DNA from: Parvibaculum sp.
Lineage (GTDB): Bacteria; Pseudomonadota; Alphaproteobacteria; Parvibaculales; Parvibaculaceae
Reading direction: 5' to 3'
DNA length: 64,000 bases
Assembly: GCA_031291615.1 (NCBI GenBank)
Contig: JARLIS010000063.1
Span: forward strand, 23,067 to 87,066
Shown here one piece after another: positions 37,114 through 46,264 of this stretch. The translations under genes and the position numbers were made by a program. The notes beneath the pieces are model-generated. The model saw nothing but the letters and a program-made list of their open reading frames with translations. It did no database searches and had not been told where the DNA came from. Positions within the stretch are counted from its first letter, which is position 1, and each line of letters opens with the position of its first letter.

Positions 37114-37454
37114 TTCTACTCCGCGAGAAATTTCGGCTTCATGTGTGACAAGTCCAATCCCTCAACACGCGACTCATTCATTTTCAGAGCCAACGCAGCA
37201 ACAGCCCCAGTCTGACCTATTTGCCACCTTCAGTCGTCGGTGCGCGCCCTGTAATTCGCTCCCCTTTCTCCCGGCAAAGTTTTACCGAGAACGGGCAACA
37301 TCTTGCCGTTGTCAGAATGTTCTAGGGGCGACGTGATGGCGGACGCAACGGTATCGAGCGACTACGATTGACGTGCTCCCACAATGCTCCCACAATCGCT
37401 CTCGTCGGCTGATTTGATGTGCGATTTCAACGCGGTAAAGCGACTCGGGGCGTT
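37114..37454. other. Island right end, no gene
   Basis: About 340 bp between the last island gene and the right attachment repeat. The frames are short and nothing is recognised apart from an imperfect ACGACTACGATTGACGTGC... stretch near 37350. Confidence 0.5.
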
Positions 37455-37471
37455 TCCTAGTCCCCCAGCCA
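37455..37471. repeat. attR-type direct repeat (tRNA-Gln 3' end)
   Basis: Exact copy of the last 17 bases of tRNA-Gln (22184-22200). Beyond it the chromosome resumes with the aldo/keto reductase region. Confidence 0.9.
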
Positions 37472-37567
37472 CTCTCTTCCCGTATCACGGCGCAAACGCC
37501 ACAATCTCCGGAGCCTCGCTGCTAAGGTGCGCGGGGCGAATTGGTCATTCATCGGGAGCATCTGTTG

Positions 37568-38557
37568 ATGGAAGCGCGTCGCGTCGGCCCCTTCGAGGTT
37601 TCGGCCATCGGCCTCGGTTGCATGAGCCTCTCCCATGCCTATGGTCCGCCGCCGGCCCGCGATCAGGCGGAACGCGTTCTGCTCGGCGCTATCGATGCGG
37701 GCTACACCTTCTTCGACACCGCCGCCGTCTACGGTCTCGGCCACAATGAACGGCTGGTTGGCGAGGTTCTGAAGCCGCATCGCGACAAGATCGTGCTCGC
37801 TTCCAAATGCGGCATGACGCGCGGCGAGGAGCGCGACCTCAACGGAACGCCGGAGCGATTGAAGCAGACCTGCGACGAAAGCCTCGCGCGGCTCGGCGTC
37901 GAAGTTATCGATCTCTACTATCTGCACCGCTGGGACAAGCGCGTCGCCATCGAGGAAAGCGTCGGCGCGCTGGCGGAGCTTGTGAAGGCCGGCAAGATTC
38001 ACAGCATCGGGCTTTCCGAAGTCGGCGCCGCGGCGCTGCGCAGGGCTCATGCGGTTCATCCCATTGCCGCTCTGCAAACGGAGTATTCGCCATGGACGCG
38101 CAATCCGGAAATCGCCGTGCTCGACGCCTGCCGCGAGCTTGGCATCGCCTTCGTCGCCTTCAGCCCCGTCGCGCGCGGCTTTCTTGCCGGCGGCGCAAGC
38201 GATCCGGCGAAATTCGGTCCGGGCGATTTCCGCAAGGCGATGCCGCGCTTTCAGAGCGAGGCGCTGGCAGCCAATCTGAAGCTGCTGGAGGCCTTCACCG
38301 ATCTTGCCCGTGAGGCAGGCTGCACGCCCGCGCAGCTCTGCCTTGCATGGCTGCTGCACAAGGATCCGATCATCGTTCCGATCCCCGGCACATCGAAGCC
38401 GGAGCATATGGTGGAAAATGCGGGTGCGGCGGCTATCCGCCTGTCTCCGGAAATCATGGCAAGGGTGGAAAAGCTGGTGAACGAGCGCACCGTTACCGGC
38501 GCACGGTATCCGGAGGCGATGCAGGCGACCGTCGACACGGAAGACCGGGCAAGCTGA
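37568..38557 (+). CDS. Aldo/keto reductase
   Basis: 329 aa from MEARRVGPFEVSAIGLG; the frame opens at 37541. AKR features: GYTFFDTAAVYGLGHNERLVGEVL (Asp and Tyr of the tetrad), IVLASKCG (Lys), DLYYLHRWDKR (His) and the NADPH-binding IIVPIPGTSKPEHMVENAGA. It is an NADPH-dependent reductase of unknown substrate, in the subgroup of plant pyridoxal reductase/YakC-like proteins. It is the first chromosomal gene beyond the island. Confidence 0.94.
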   Translation: MEARRVGPFEVSAIGLGCMSLSHAYGPPPARDQAERVLLGAIDAGYTFFDTAAVYGLGHNERLVGEVLKPHRDKIVLASKCGMTRGEERDLNGTPERLKQTCDESLARLGVEVIDLYYLHRWDKRVAIEESVGALAELVKAGKIHSIGLSEVGAAALRRAHAVHPIAALQTEYSPWTRNPEIAVLDACRELGIAFVAFSPVARGFLAGGASDPAKFGPGDFRKAMPRFQSEALAANLKLLEAFTDLAREAGCTPAQLCLAWLLHKDPIIVPIPGTSKPEHMVENAGAAAIRLSPEIMARVEKLVNERTVTGARYPEAMQATVDTEDRAS

Positions 38558-38590
38558 CGAGGCGCTGCTGGAACGCAAGCGGCTGCTTTT

Positions 38591-39817
38591 CTAGTTCGCC
38601 CGCTTGAGGATCAGGGATGTATTGACGCCGCCGAAAGCGAAATTGTTCGACATGATGTATTCAGCGTCGATATCCCGAAAGGCGCCAGTGATGTAGTCGA
38701 GCGATCCGCATTTCTCGTCGACCTGCTTCAGATTGACGTTGGGTGCAAAGCGCTTCTCTCTCATCATCTCGATCGAGAGCCATGCTTCGATCGCGCCGCA
38801 AGCGCCAAGCGTGTGGCCGAAATAGCCTTTCAGCGAATGGATCGGCACCTGTCTTCCGAACACCGAAGCGGTCGCTATCGTCTCCGCCACATCGCCCTGG
38901 ATCGTCGCCGTTCCGTGCCCGCTGACGAAAGATATGGCGTCAGCCGAAATGCCCGCATCGGCGAGCGACAGATCGAGCGCGCCCGCCATGGTTTCCGCAA
39001 GCGGATCGGTCACATGCGATCCGTCCATATTGGTGCCGAAGCCCGCGATTTCGGCAAAGATGGTCGCGCCACGCGCGATGGCATGTTCGCGTTCTTCAAG
39101 AACAAGCGCCGCGGCGCCCTCGCCGATGACGAGTCCGTCGCGGTTCTGGTCGTATGGCGAGGGAGAGGTTTGCGGCGCGTCATTCCGACAGCTCGTCGCG
39201 AACAGCGTGTCGAAGACGATGGCCATAGTCGGGCAAAGCTCTTCCGCGCCGCCGGCAATCATCACATCGGCATGGCCGTATTTGATCGCCTCATAGGAAT
39301 AGCCGATGGCTTGCGAGCCGGAGGTGCAGGCCGATGACGTCGTGATGACGCGGCCTTTCAAGCCGAAAAAGATTCCGATGTTGATGACGGCCGTGTGGCT
39401 CATCATCTTGATGTAGCTCATGGCGCTGAGGCCCGTGGCTTCCCCCGTCTCCATGAAGCGAACAAAGCCGACCGTCGGCTCGGTCGAGCCGTATGAGGAA
39501 CCGAAGGCAACGCCGGTGCGGCCCGAGGTCAGCACCGGATCGCCGATCAGACCCGCCTGCGTCAGCGCATCCTGCGCAGCCTTGACGCCAAGCGCGGCGA
39601 CACGGCCCATCGAGCGCATCTGCTTGCGCGGAAAAATCTTCGCATGATCGAAATAATCGGCCGGCGCGCCAAGGCGCGTCTTCAGGTCGCCAAGCTTGTC
39701 CCAGGCTTCGATATATTTGACGCCAGTGCGACCGGCCGCCATGGACGCGGAGATGCCGCTCCAGTCGGTGCCGAGCGGCGTTATGCCCGCCATGCCCGTG
39801 ACGACAACCCGCCGCAT
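38591..39817 (-). CDS. apeR: Beta-ketoacyl-ACP synthase of aryl polyene cluster
   Basis: 408 aa. KAS triad visible: Cys in TTSSACTSGSQAIG, His in SFVSGHGTATIQGD, His in LKGYFGHTLGACG. It is the last gene of the leftward ape run, in the apeR position after apeQ. Its start (ATG) overlaps the apeQ stop by one base. In described APE systems ApeR is a second ketosynthase, likely acting at starter or early elongation. Confidence 0.9.
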   Translation of the reverse strand: MRRVVVTGMAGITPLGTDWSGISASMAAGRTGVKYIEAWDKLGDLKTRLGAPADYFDHAKIFPRKQMRSMGRVAALGVKAAQDALTQAGLIGDPVLTSGRTGVAFGSSYGSTEPTVGFVRFMETGEATGLSAMSYIKMMSHTAVINIGIFFGLKGRVITTSSACTSGSQAIGYSYEAIKYGHADVMIAGGAEELCPTMAIVFDTLFATSCRNDAPQTSPSPYDQNRDGLVIGEGAAALVLEEREHAIARGATIFAEIAGFGTNMDGSHVTDPLAETMAGALDLSLADAGISADAISFVSGHGTATIQGDVAETIATASVFGRQVPIHSLKGYFGHTLGACGAIEAWLSIEMMREKRFAPNVNLKQVDEKCGSLDYITGAFRDIDAEYIMSNNFAFGGVNTSLILKRAN

Positions 39818-40572
39818 CAGCTGATCCCCCCATTGACCGAAATGACCTGTCGCGTGATGTAGCTTGCCTCATCCGAGAGGAGAAAAGCTACTATCCCGGC
39901 CACTTCTTCCGGCTGTCCAAGCCTCTGCATGGGGATGATCTTCAGGATTTCGGCAATCGGCGCGCCGTCGATCATGGCCGTCTCGATGATGCCGGGGGCG
40001 ACGCAGTTGACGGTTATATTGCGCGTCGCAAGTTCGACGGCCAGCGCCTTCGTCGCGCCGATGATGCCGGCCTTGGCGGCGCTGTAGTTGACTTGGCCGC
40101 GGTTGCCGATAACGCCCGATACAGACGAAATGGCGACGACGCGCCCGCCGTCCTTCCGCCGGATCATCGGCATAGAGAGGGGATGCAGGACGTTGAAGAA
40201 GCCGTCGAGATTGGTCGTCAGCACCCGGTCCCAATCGTCACCCGAGAGGGCCGGAAAAGCATTGTCGCGTGCTATGCCCGCATTGAGCACGACACCCCAA
40301 TAGGCGCCGTGTGCCGCGACGTCGGCAGCAAGAGCGGCTTTCGCCTCGTCGCGGTTTGCGACGTCGAAGCCGAGCATACGCGCAAACCCTCCTTCAAGCT
40401 CGATCTGCCGAACCGCTTCTTCCGCCCCCGCCCGGTCCTGACCGTAGTGAACAGTGACGGGAAAGCCCGCCCGCGCGACACGGATAGCAATCGCCCGGCC
40501 TATGCCCTTGCTCGCGCCGGTCACGAGAATGCTGCGCTTCGCGGCCTCGGATATCTCGCTTTTGCCCGTCAT
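39817..40572 (-). CDS. apeQ: 3-oxoacyl-ACP reductase (FabG-like), APE cluster
   Basis: 251 aa from MTGKSEISEAAKRS. SDR motifs: SILVTGASKGIGRAIAIRV, then VLNAGIARDN and the YSAAKAGIIGATKALAVELA active site (Ser-Tyr-Lys). It reduces the 3-keto group on ACP with NADPH in each APE elongation cycle. It overlaps apeP by ATGA and apeR by one base. Confidence 0.93.
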   Translation of the reverse strand: MTGKSEISEAAKRSILVTGASKGIGRAIAIRVARAGFPVTVHYGQDRAGAEEAVRQIELEGGFARMLGFDVANRDEAKAALAADVAAHGAYWGVVLNAGIARDNAFPALSGDDWDRVLTTNLDGFFNVLHPLSMPMIRRKDGGRVVAISSVSGVIGNRGQVNYSAAKAGIIGATKALAVELATRNITVNCVAPGIIETAMIDGAPIAEILKIIPMQRLGQPEEVAGIVAFLLSDEASYITRQVISVNGGIS

Positions 40573-41030
40573 TGCGCTTCCCCCGCCATCATAGCGGCGC
40601 CGCCGTCTTCCGGCCGATAGACGCTGAGCGTCGCCGTGACGCAGGTCTCGCCGCCAATGCCGATGCGGCAATCGAAGGACGCCATTCCGTTCTCACTGAA
40701 TACCATTTCAACCCGTATCGACAGCAGCTTGCCTGCTGGAAAATAGTTCAACGTCGCCGCATAGCGCCGCGTGCCGAGAAGAAAGCCGATGGCCGGCGGC
40801 TCTCCACTGACGGCGCGAAGCGCCCCGTCATAGGCCGCGACTGTCTGCGCCATATATTCGAGGCCCACATAGGCCGGTACCCCCGACCCCGCGCGGTAGA
40901 AACGCGAGCGCTCCGAAACAAGCACCTCGGCGACAGCGTGGGTCCCGGAAGCCTCGACAAGCCCGTCGATCAACAGCATCGGCCCGCGATGCCGGATCAA
41001 ATCCTCTATGGGCGGAATGGGTGCAGGCAT
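40569..41030 (-). CDS. apeP: 3-hydroxyacyl-ACP dehydratase-like hotdog protein, APE cluster
   Basis: 153 aa hotdog fold: PPIEDLIRHRGPMLLIDGLVEA at the N-terminus and YVGLEYMAQTVAAYDG in the central helix. It keeps the acidic residue but lacks the GHFPGxPxxPG segment. In APE systems ApeP pairs with ApeI to form the dehydratase; here ApeI is the C-terminal part of the 50505-52184 fusion. Start overlaps the apeO stop by one base. Confidence 0.88.
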   Translation of the reverse strand: MPAPIPPIEDLIRHRGPMLLIDGLVEASGTHAVAEVLVSERSRFYRAGSGVPAYVGLEYMAQTVAAYDGALRAVSGEPPAIGFLLGTRRYAATLNYFPAGKLLSIRVEMVFSENGMASFDCRIGIGGETCVTATLSVYRPEDGGAAMMAGEAQ

Positions 41031-42220
41031 CAGTCGCGGGCCAATATCAAAGCGATGTTGTTTCCTCCGAAGGCGTAGGAACAGCTCATCATATAGCCGC
41101 GCTGAACGGTTTCGCCGACCTTGTCGACAAGGCGGAGAGCCGCAAGCGCCGGGTCGACCTCACCGTCCCAGACATGGGGCGGCACCTCGCCGCGCGAAAG
41201 CGCCATGGCAACGAAAGCCGCCTCGTTCGACCCCGCGGCTCCCAGCATGTGTCCCGTCAATCCCTTGGTTGAGCTACAGGCGAGCTCAGGTCCGAAAATG
41301 TCGTGCGTCACGCGGGCTTCCATCGCATCGTTGAGCCGCGTCGCTGTGCCATGGAGATTGAGATAGGAAATTTCCGAAGGCTCGATATTGGCGCGGCGGA
41401 GCGCTTGTTCGATGGCAAGTCTGGCTCCGTGGCCTTCCGGGTCCGGAGCGCTCAGATGATGGGCGTCGGCGCTTTCGCCCCAGCTGGCGAGCCTGATATC
41501 GGCCTCGTCGCGGGTCAGCAGAAAGAGCGCCCCACCCTCGCCGATGTTGATACCGCCACGATTGACGCTGAACGGATTGCATCGCTCGCCCGCCATGGCT
41601 TCCAGAACCGAGAATCCGTTGAGCGTCAGGCCGCACAAGGTATCGACTCCACCCGCAATTACAGCGCCGCAAAGGCCAAGCCGCAGCAGCCGGGCGGCGC
41701 TCGCCAGCGCCTTGGCCCCAGACGTGCAGGCCGTCGAAATACTGTAGTAAGGCCCTTTGGCGCCGATGACCGCCGCGATGAACGCCGAAGGATCGCCGAG
41801 CTCTTGTCGCTCGAAACGATACCCCTCCGGCCAGGCGCCGGTTTCGACGCGCGCGCGCAGAGCCGCTTCGCTGCGCTCGATGCCCGACGTGCTCGTCCCG
41901 ACGACGACGCCGATGCGGCTCGCGCCAAAGCGCGCGATGACGCGCTCGATCTCCGGCAAAAGCGGCACCAGACAATGATAGACGAGCCTGTTGTTGCGCC
42001 CTTCCCAGTCCTCAAGCGCGGCGGGAAGCGCGGCGAGCTCAAATCCGAGGCTGCCGACAGGCACCGAGCGACCGTCGTTGAGATCGGCGCGGCGTTCGAG
42101 ACCGGCCCCATCGGCGGCGAAGAGTCGCGACGCGACATCGTCCCAGTCGCGTCCGAGTGCATTCGCGGCGCTCATGGCCGCAAAGTAGATCGGCGCGTCT
42201 TCGGTCCCGGTCGAATTCAT
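41030..42220 (-). CDS. apeO: Beta-ketoacyl-ACP synthase (APE main ketosynthase)
   Basis: 396 aa from MNSTGTEDAPIYF. The triad is Cys in SISTACTSGAKALA, His in LNLHGTATRLND and His in TKGLTGHMLGAAG. By position (between apeN and apeP) and triad it is the chain-extending ketosynthase, which in APE systems forms a heterocomplex with the chain-length factor ApeC (54001-54774). ATGA overlap with apeN. Confidence 0.9.
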   Translation of the reverse strand: MNSTGTEDAPIYFAAMSAANALGRDWDDVASRLFAADGAGLERRADLNDGRSVPVGSLGFELAALPAALEDWEGRNNRLVYHCLVPLLPEIERVIARFGASRIGVVVGTSTSGIERSEAALRARVETGAWPEGYRFERQELGDPSAFIAAVIGAKGPYYSISTACTSGAKALASAARLLRLGLCGAVIAGGVDTLCGLTLNGFSVLEAMAGERCNPFSVNRGGINIGEGGALFLLTRDEADIRLASWGESADAHHLSAPDPEGHGARLAIEQALRRANIEPSEISYLNLHGTATRLNDAMEARVTHDIFGPELACSSTKGLTGHMLGAAGSNEAAFVAMALSRGEVPPHVWDGEVDPALAALRLVDKVGETVQRGYMMSCSYAFGGNNIALILARD

Positions 42221-42819
42221 TGCGACAGCCGTCGGCTTTGAATGTCGAGCGCATAGTCGAAGGCAAAGTTCGTCAATGTCGCCTCTCCACTCCATGGGTC
42301 GCCGGCGGGGCGCGTGACTTCGATAAGCTCTCGCCCGTCCCTGAAAATCCGACGCACCCTGTCTCCGACGGTCACGAGCTTTCCACCGGAAATGGCGGCG
42401 CGCAACTCATCTTCCGGCGCATAGACCAGCATGAGATCGGCGAGCAATCGCTTCGCCGACAGATTGGACGGCGCGATGGATTCCTTCCTGGTCGTCACCG
42501 CGCCAGCATGCCATTCGATGCTCATTATGCGCGGTCCGGACGGCACGGTCATCACGATGGTGAACTGCCGCGCCCCTGACTGAATGATCGACTGAAAACT
42601 CAGTCGACGGTCGCCATAGCGCGCCTGCACGAGTTGAAAGGCATTCGCCGCGTCTCCGAAGGGCGGAGCATCGGGCAAGGTCATCGTGACTCCGGGCGCA
42701 AGCGGCTGAGGAACGGCGCCTGGACCTCTCCCCGTCGCGCAAGCGGCCAGACCGACAAACAGGAGCGTGGCAATGCCGAAGCTCCTCGCCCAACCAAACG
42801 ATGTGGAAATTATCTGCAC
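42217..42819 (-). CDS. apeN: DUF3261 lipoprotein, APE cluster
   Basis: 200 aa, GTG start. A signal peptide with lipobox VGLAAC (Cys near residue 27) marks it as a lipoprotein. The remainder (LTNFAFDYALDIQS at the end) matches DUF3261. In APE clusters this lipoprotein accompanies the LolA-like and MMPL genes and probably helps export or place the polyene lipid at the outer membrane (inference). Confidence 0.85.
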   Translation of the reverse strand: MQIISTSFGWARSFGIATLLFVGLAACATGRGPGAVPQPLAPGVTMTLPDAPPFGDAANAFQLVQARYGDRRLSFQSIIQSGARQFTIVMTVPSGPRIMSIEWHAGAVTTRKESIAPSNLSAKRLLADLMLVYAPEDELRAAISGGKLVTVGDRVRRIFRDGRELIEVTRPAGDPWSGEATLTNFAFDYALDIQSRRLSQ

Positions 42820-44030
42820 AATTCCCCGACCATGCCGAGATACTTCACCGGTTCGCGGACGAAGGGATTCTCTTCGTCCCAGGCATAGCCGGCAAGCACA
42901 GAGGTAATCATCGCCTTGATCTGGTTCGGCTCGGCCGGTTGCTTGAAGACGATTGTCTGCAACGCACCGTCGTACCAGCCGTTTACGTAGGCGCGGAAGG
43001 TCTCGATGCCGCGGCTCAGCGGGCGGACGAACTCGGCATCCCAGTCCGGCGTCTCGCCCTCGAGCTGGCGAATGACAAGCTTCGAGGCAAGCGAGGCCGA
43101 TTTGAGCGCAATTGTGACTCCCGACGAGAAGACCGGGTCGAGAAACTCGCCGGCATTCCCCAGAAGCGCATAGCCCTGGCCGGTGAGGCGGCTTACCTTG
43201 CAGGCATAGCCTGCAATCTCGCCGACATCTCGAATGCGCGGCGCGCCGCCAAGTAGTTCCGCCATCAATCCGGATTCGGCCACCAGCGCATAGAGCTGCT
43301 CCTCGCGTGTTTTGCCGTATGGCGCAAGATGCTCCGGGCGTCCGACCACGCCCATCGAGGTGATGCCCCCGGCAAGCGGGATCATCCAGTACCAGATCTC
43401 ATGGTTGCCGGGATTGACCGTAATGAGAATCTTGTTGCGGTCATAGGCGTCGGCGGGGATCCGGTCGGCGACATGCGTAAAGATCGACATGCGCTGCGGA
43501 ACCGGCACCGGCGTTTCGAGATCGAGGAGACGGGCGAGCACCCGTCCGAAGCCGCTCGCGTCCAGAATAAACCGTGCGTGGATTTCGCGCTCGACGCCCG
43601 CTTCGTCACGCACGGTGAGGCTTGGCGTCACCGGGTCCGGCCGCATGGCGACGACGGTTTGACCGAAGGTAACGCGCGCGCCGGCCCTTGCCGCGCCGCG
43701 CGCCAGAATGTCGTCCAGTATTTCGCGCCTGACCTGATAGGTCGTGCCCCAGCCTGTCGCCGTCTTCACCCGGAAGTCGAATGAAGATTCCTTCTCCCCG
43801 CATCTAAAGACGGCGCCGTTCTTGTGCTGGAAGCCCGCCTCGACGACGTCCTGCAAAAGACCCGCTTCGTCGAGCCATTCCATCGCCTGCGGAAGCAGGC
43901 TTTCGCCGATGGAAAAGCGGGGGAAATGCGCGCGCTCGAGAACCTCGACCGAAAGACCGGCATTGGCGAGCATCGCCGCCGCGACGGACCCTGCGGGGCC
44001 GGCGCCGATAATGACCACATCAGGCTTCAT
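42810..44030 (-). CDS. FAD-dependent oxidoreductase (halogenase/geranylgeranyl reductase-like)
   Basis: 406 aa from MKPDVVIIGAGPAGSVAAAMLA, a canonical Rossmann GxGxxG FAD motif. A second FAD contact, YALLGNAGEFLDPVFSSGVTIALKSA, lies near residue 280. It resembles NAD(P)/FAD-dependent oxidoreductases of the tryptophan-halogenase superfamily, but the halogenase lysine motif GWxWxIP is not evident (the text reads IWYWMIPLAGG). It may modify the aryl head or a polyene. Overlaps apeN by 10 bp and apeM by ATGA. Confidence 0.85.
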   Translation of the reverse strand: MKPDVVIIGAGPAGSVAAAMLANAGLSVEVLERAHFPRFSIGESLLPQAMEWLDEAGLLQDVVEAGFQHKNGAVFRCGEKESSFDFRVKTATGWGTTYQVRREILDDILARGAARAGARVTFGQTVVAMRPDPVTPSLTVRDEAGVEREIHARFILDASGFGRVLARLLDLETPVPVPQRMSIFTHVADRIPADAYDRNKILITVNPGNHEIWYWMIPLAGGITSMGVVGRPEHLAPYGKTREEQLYALVAESGLMAELLGGAPRIRDVGEIAGYACKVSRLTGQGYALLGNAGEFLDPVFSSGVTIALKSASLASKLVIRQLEGETPDWDAEFVRPLSRGIETFRAYVNGWYDGALQTIVFKQPAEPNQIKAMITSVLAGYAWDEENPFVREPVKYLGMVGELCR

Positions 44031-46264
44031 CGCTTTTCCTTCCAAAGGCCCGGACCATCGTCCCATCTCCTGACAAGCGGCGATAGGACCAGCGAAAGAA
44101 ATATTCCGACCGAGACCGTCACCCCGAGGCTTTTCACGGGCAGAACAGAACTCAAGCCAAGAAGCCCGACCGAAATGCAAGTCATCACCGCCGCGAGCAC
44201 GATACCGACGCGCGTCCATTTTCCGGCTTCACTTGGGTGTTCCCACTGGAATATTGCATAGTCGACCCCTGCCCCGACCACCAGAAAAAGGCCCATCGCC
44301 GAGAAAAAAGAGAATGGCAGGCCAATCAGCGCCGTGATCGCGGGGGTCACCAGCAAGGCGATGACGGTCGGCAACATCATCCGCAGCGCCGAAATTCGGC
44401 GATAGACGGCGATGAGCATAAGTCCCGTCGAAACCACCGAACCGGCAAGCCCCATGGTGGCGAGCATGCGGTATTTCTCGAGAAGCTCGGAATAGCGCTC
44501 GGCGGGTTCGACAAATTGCCAGGCAGGATTGGCGGGTGCGGTCACCTTGGGCACGCCCGCCACGGGAACGATCGACCAGAAGACGCCTTTCGTCTGGCCG
44601 CGCAGAGACGCGATGAAATCGGGAAGCACCGCCTCCGGCGCCCCGCCTCCGTCATAGGCTTTTGTATTGCCCGCCCCGAGCGCGCGGAGAAGTGCTGGAA
44701 GCTGCGGCTCAAAGAGGCGGTTCTTCAGAAGCGCCGCATTGGCCGCCCGCTCCGACACAGAGGGATCGAGACGACTTGCCGCCCATGCGATGTCGCCGGA
44801 CGCACCCGCCTGGTCGAGCGCGACGAGCAGAGCTTCCTCGCGCGCAGTCGTCTCCGCGGCGCTCGCGCCCTTGACGAGATAGAAGGCGCCGGAGGTGGCA
44901 AAGCCCGTCAGTGTCCGGATACGCTTTTCTTCCGCTGCCAGAACGAGCGACGGCGCCTGAAAGCGACGTACATCGTCGAGTACGCCACCTTGCGAATATC
45001 CCACAAGCGTGATGAGGGCAGCGGCGGCCAGAATAAGCATGCCCAGACGCCGGCTCGGCGTGCCGGCGAGAAAGCGACCGGCCTTGCGTTCGATCGCGGC
45101 CGCCCCCGGCCCGACTTTCATGCGCCCGCCCTCGACGATAGGCGTCAGCGTCAGGGTTGCAGCCCATGCGGCGACCAGACCCGCTCCGCCAAGCAGCGCG
45201 ATCTGCTGGAAGGCCGGGATCGGGAAAAGAAAAAGCGCCGCAAAGGCTCCGACCGAAGTCAGCATGCCGAGCGTCAGCGGTTTGACGATATGGGCTCTCC
45301 GCTCGGCGGGCGTGCGGGCAGGCGTGCCGAGGCCGGTGACGAGATAGTAGGTCGTGTAGTCGACCACCATGCCAATCAGCGCCGCCCCGAAGACGAGCGC
45401 CATCGCATGAATGCGGCCGAAGACGGCGAGCGTAACGGCGACGCCGATGGTGAGCGAATATGCGATCATCGAAACCGCAATGACGGGCGCCCGCAGCGAG
45501 CGGAGCATCAGCCAGTAGAGCAAGAGAACGGCGGCCGTCGTCAACGCACCGATCACCGACATTTCCTTGCGCGCCTGCGCCGCGCCATATGCAGCATGAA
45601 AGACGGCGCCGGCACGCAAGAGCGTAAGCCCCTGCGGCGACCAGCGCGCGTGCCAGTCTTCGACGGCTCGGCCGATTTTGTCCTGAACGTCGAGCCGGAA
45701 GACGGAGCCTCCGATACTGCCGGACAGGATAACGGCTGTCGTTTCAGGCATGACGCGGAAGCTGGCGGGAACGACGCAACCGAGCAGGCGGTTCGTCAGA
45801 AACATCGGGTCGCTAACGATGAGCCGCCCCCCGCCGATGCTCATGGGCCCGTACCACTGGAGAAGCGCCTGATGCGCTATCACCTCGCCTTTGCCCGCAA
45901 GCAAAAGATCGCGGTCGGCCGAGCATAGGAGTTCACTGCGATTGGCAAAAAGCCAGCGCCAGAGGGCTTCCGCATCCGCCGATGCCGGACGAAACAGCCC
46001 CGTGGCGGCGAGGCGTGCCGACAGATCGGCTACGGCTTCTCCCCGCGTGGAAGCCGTGCCCCCTTCAATAGCGAAGGCAACGCGGTTTGACGCTTCGGCG
46101 CTCGCTCGCTGAAGCGCGTCGGCAAGAATGGGGTCACGCGCATCGCCCGGAAGGAGCGAGAGTATATCCGTATCGACCGCGTTCCTGATATTCATCGCGG
46201 CATAAATGCCGGCGGCGAAGAAGACGAGCAGCGCGAGAACTGCAGCGTGACGGCCGAATGTCAT
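44027..46264 (-). CDS. apeM: MMPL/RND-family exporter of APE cluster
   Basis: 745 aa. An N-terminal TM (AVLALLVFFAAGIYAAM) and two sets of clustered TM helices (about 230-370 and 590-730) surround large periplasmic loops. Motifs such as GAALIGMVVDYTTYYLVTG and FLVVGAGVDYAIFQW fit the RND/MMPL proton-relay helices. It probably moves the polyene-lipid across the inner membrane with ApeL and ApeN. Overlaps apeL by 4 bp. Confidence 0.9.
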   Translation of the reverse strand: MTFGRHAAVLALLVFFAAGIYAAMNIRNAVDTDILSLLPGDARDPILADALQRASAEASNRVAFAIEGGTASTRGEAVADLSARLAATGLFRPASADAEALWRWLFANRSELLCSADRDLLLAGKGEVIAHQALLQWYGPMSIGGGRLIVSDPMFLTNRLLGCVVPASFRVMPETTAVILSGSIGGSVFRLDVQDKIGRAVEDWHARWSPQGLTLLRAGAVFHAAYGAAQARKEMSVIGALTTAAVLLLYWLMLRSLRAPVIAVSMIAYSLTIGVAVTLAVFGRIHAMALVFGAALIGMVVDYTTYYLVTGLGTPARTPAERRAHIVKPLTLGMLTSVGAFAALFLFPIPAFQQIALLGGAGLVAAWAATLTLTPIVEGGRMKVGPGAAAIERKAGRFLAGTPSRRLGMLILAAAALITLVGYSQGGVLDDVRRFQAPSLVLAAEEKRIRTLTGFATSGAFYLVKGASAAETTAREEALLVALDQAGASGDIAWAASRLDPSVSERAANAALLKNRLFEPQLPALLRALGAGNTKAYDGGGAPEAVLPDFIASLRGQTKGVFWSIVPVAGVPKVTAPANPAWQFVEPAERYSELLEKYRMLATMGLAGSVVSTGLMLIAVYRRISALRMMLPTVIALLVTPAITALIGLPFSFFSAMGLFLVVGAGVDYAIFQWEHPSEAGKWTRVGIVLAAVMTCISVGLLGLSSVLPVKSLGVTVSVGIFLSLVLSPLVRRWDDGPGLWKEKR

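Larger units (their letters stand above)
22201..37471. mobile_element. tRNA-Gln genomic island, about 15.3 kb
   Basis: The island is bounded by 17-bp copies of the tRNA-Gln end. Inside are a tyrosine integrase (25945), a serine recombinase (30404), a probable replication module (31567-34181), defence-like genes (28564, 34822, 36112), a proteasome-like protein (27160) and many unrecognised genes. The DNA looks more AT-rich than the flanks and uses several GTG/TTG starts. No capsid or conjugation genes are seen, so it is best described as an integrative island or satellite-like element. Confidence 0.88.

Noticed and set aside
42810..44030. Flavin-dependent halogenase call
   Set aside because: The overall family fits but the halogenase GWxWxIP signature is not clearly present; kept as a generic FAD oxidoreductase.
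44237..45928. 563-codon rightward ORF opposite apeM
   Set aside because: Arg/Gly/Asp-rich with no domain signature, fully antisense to a clear MMPL exporter; long shadow ORFs are normal at this GC content.
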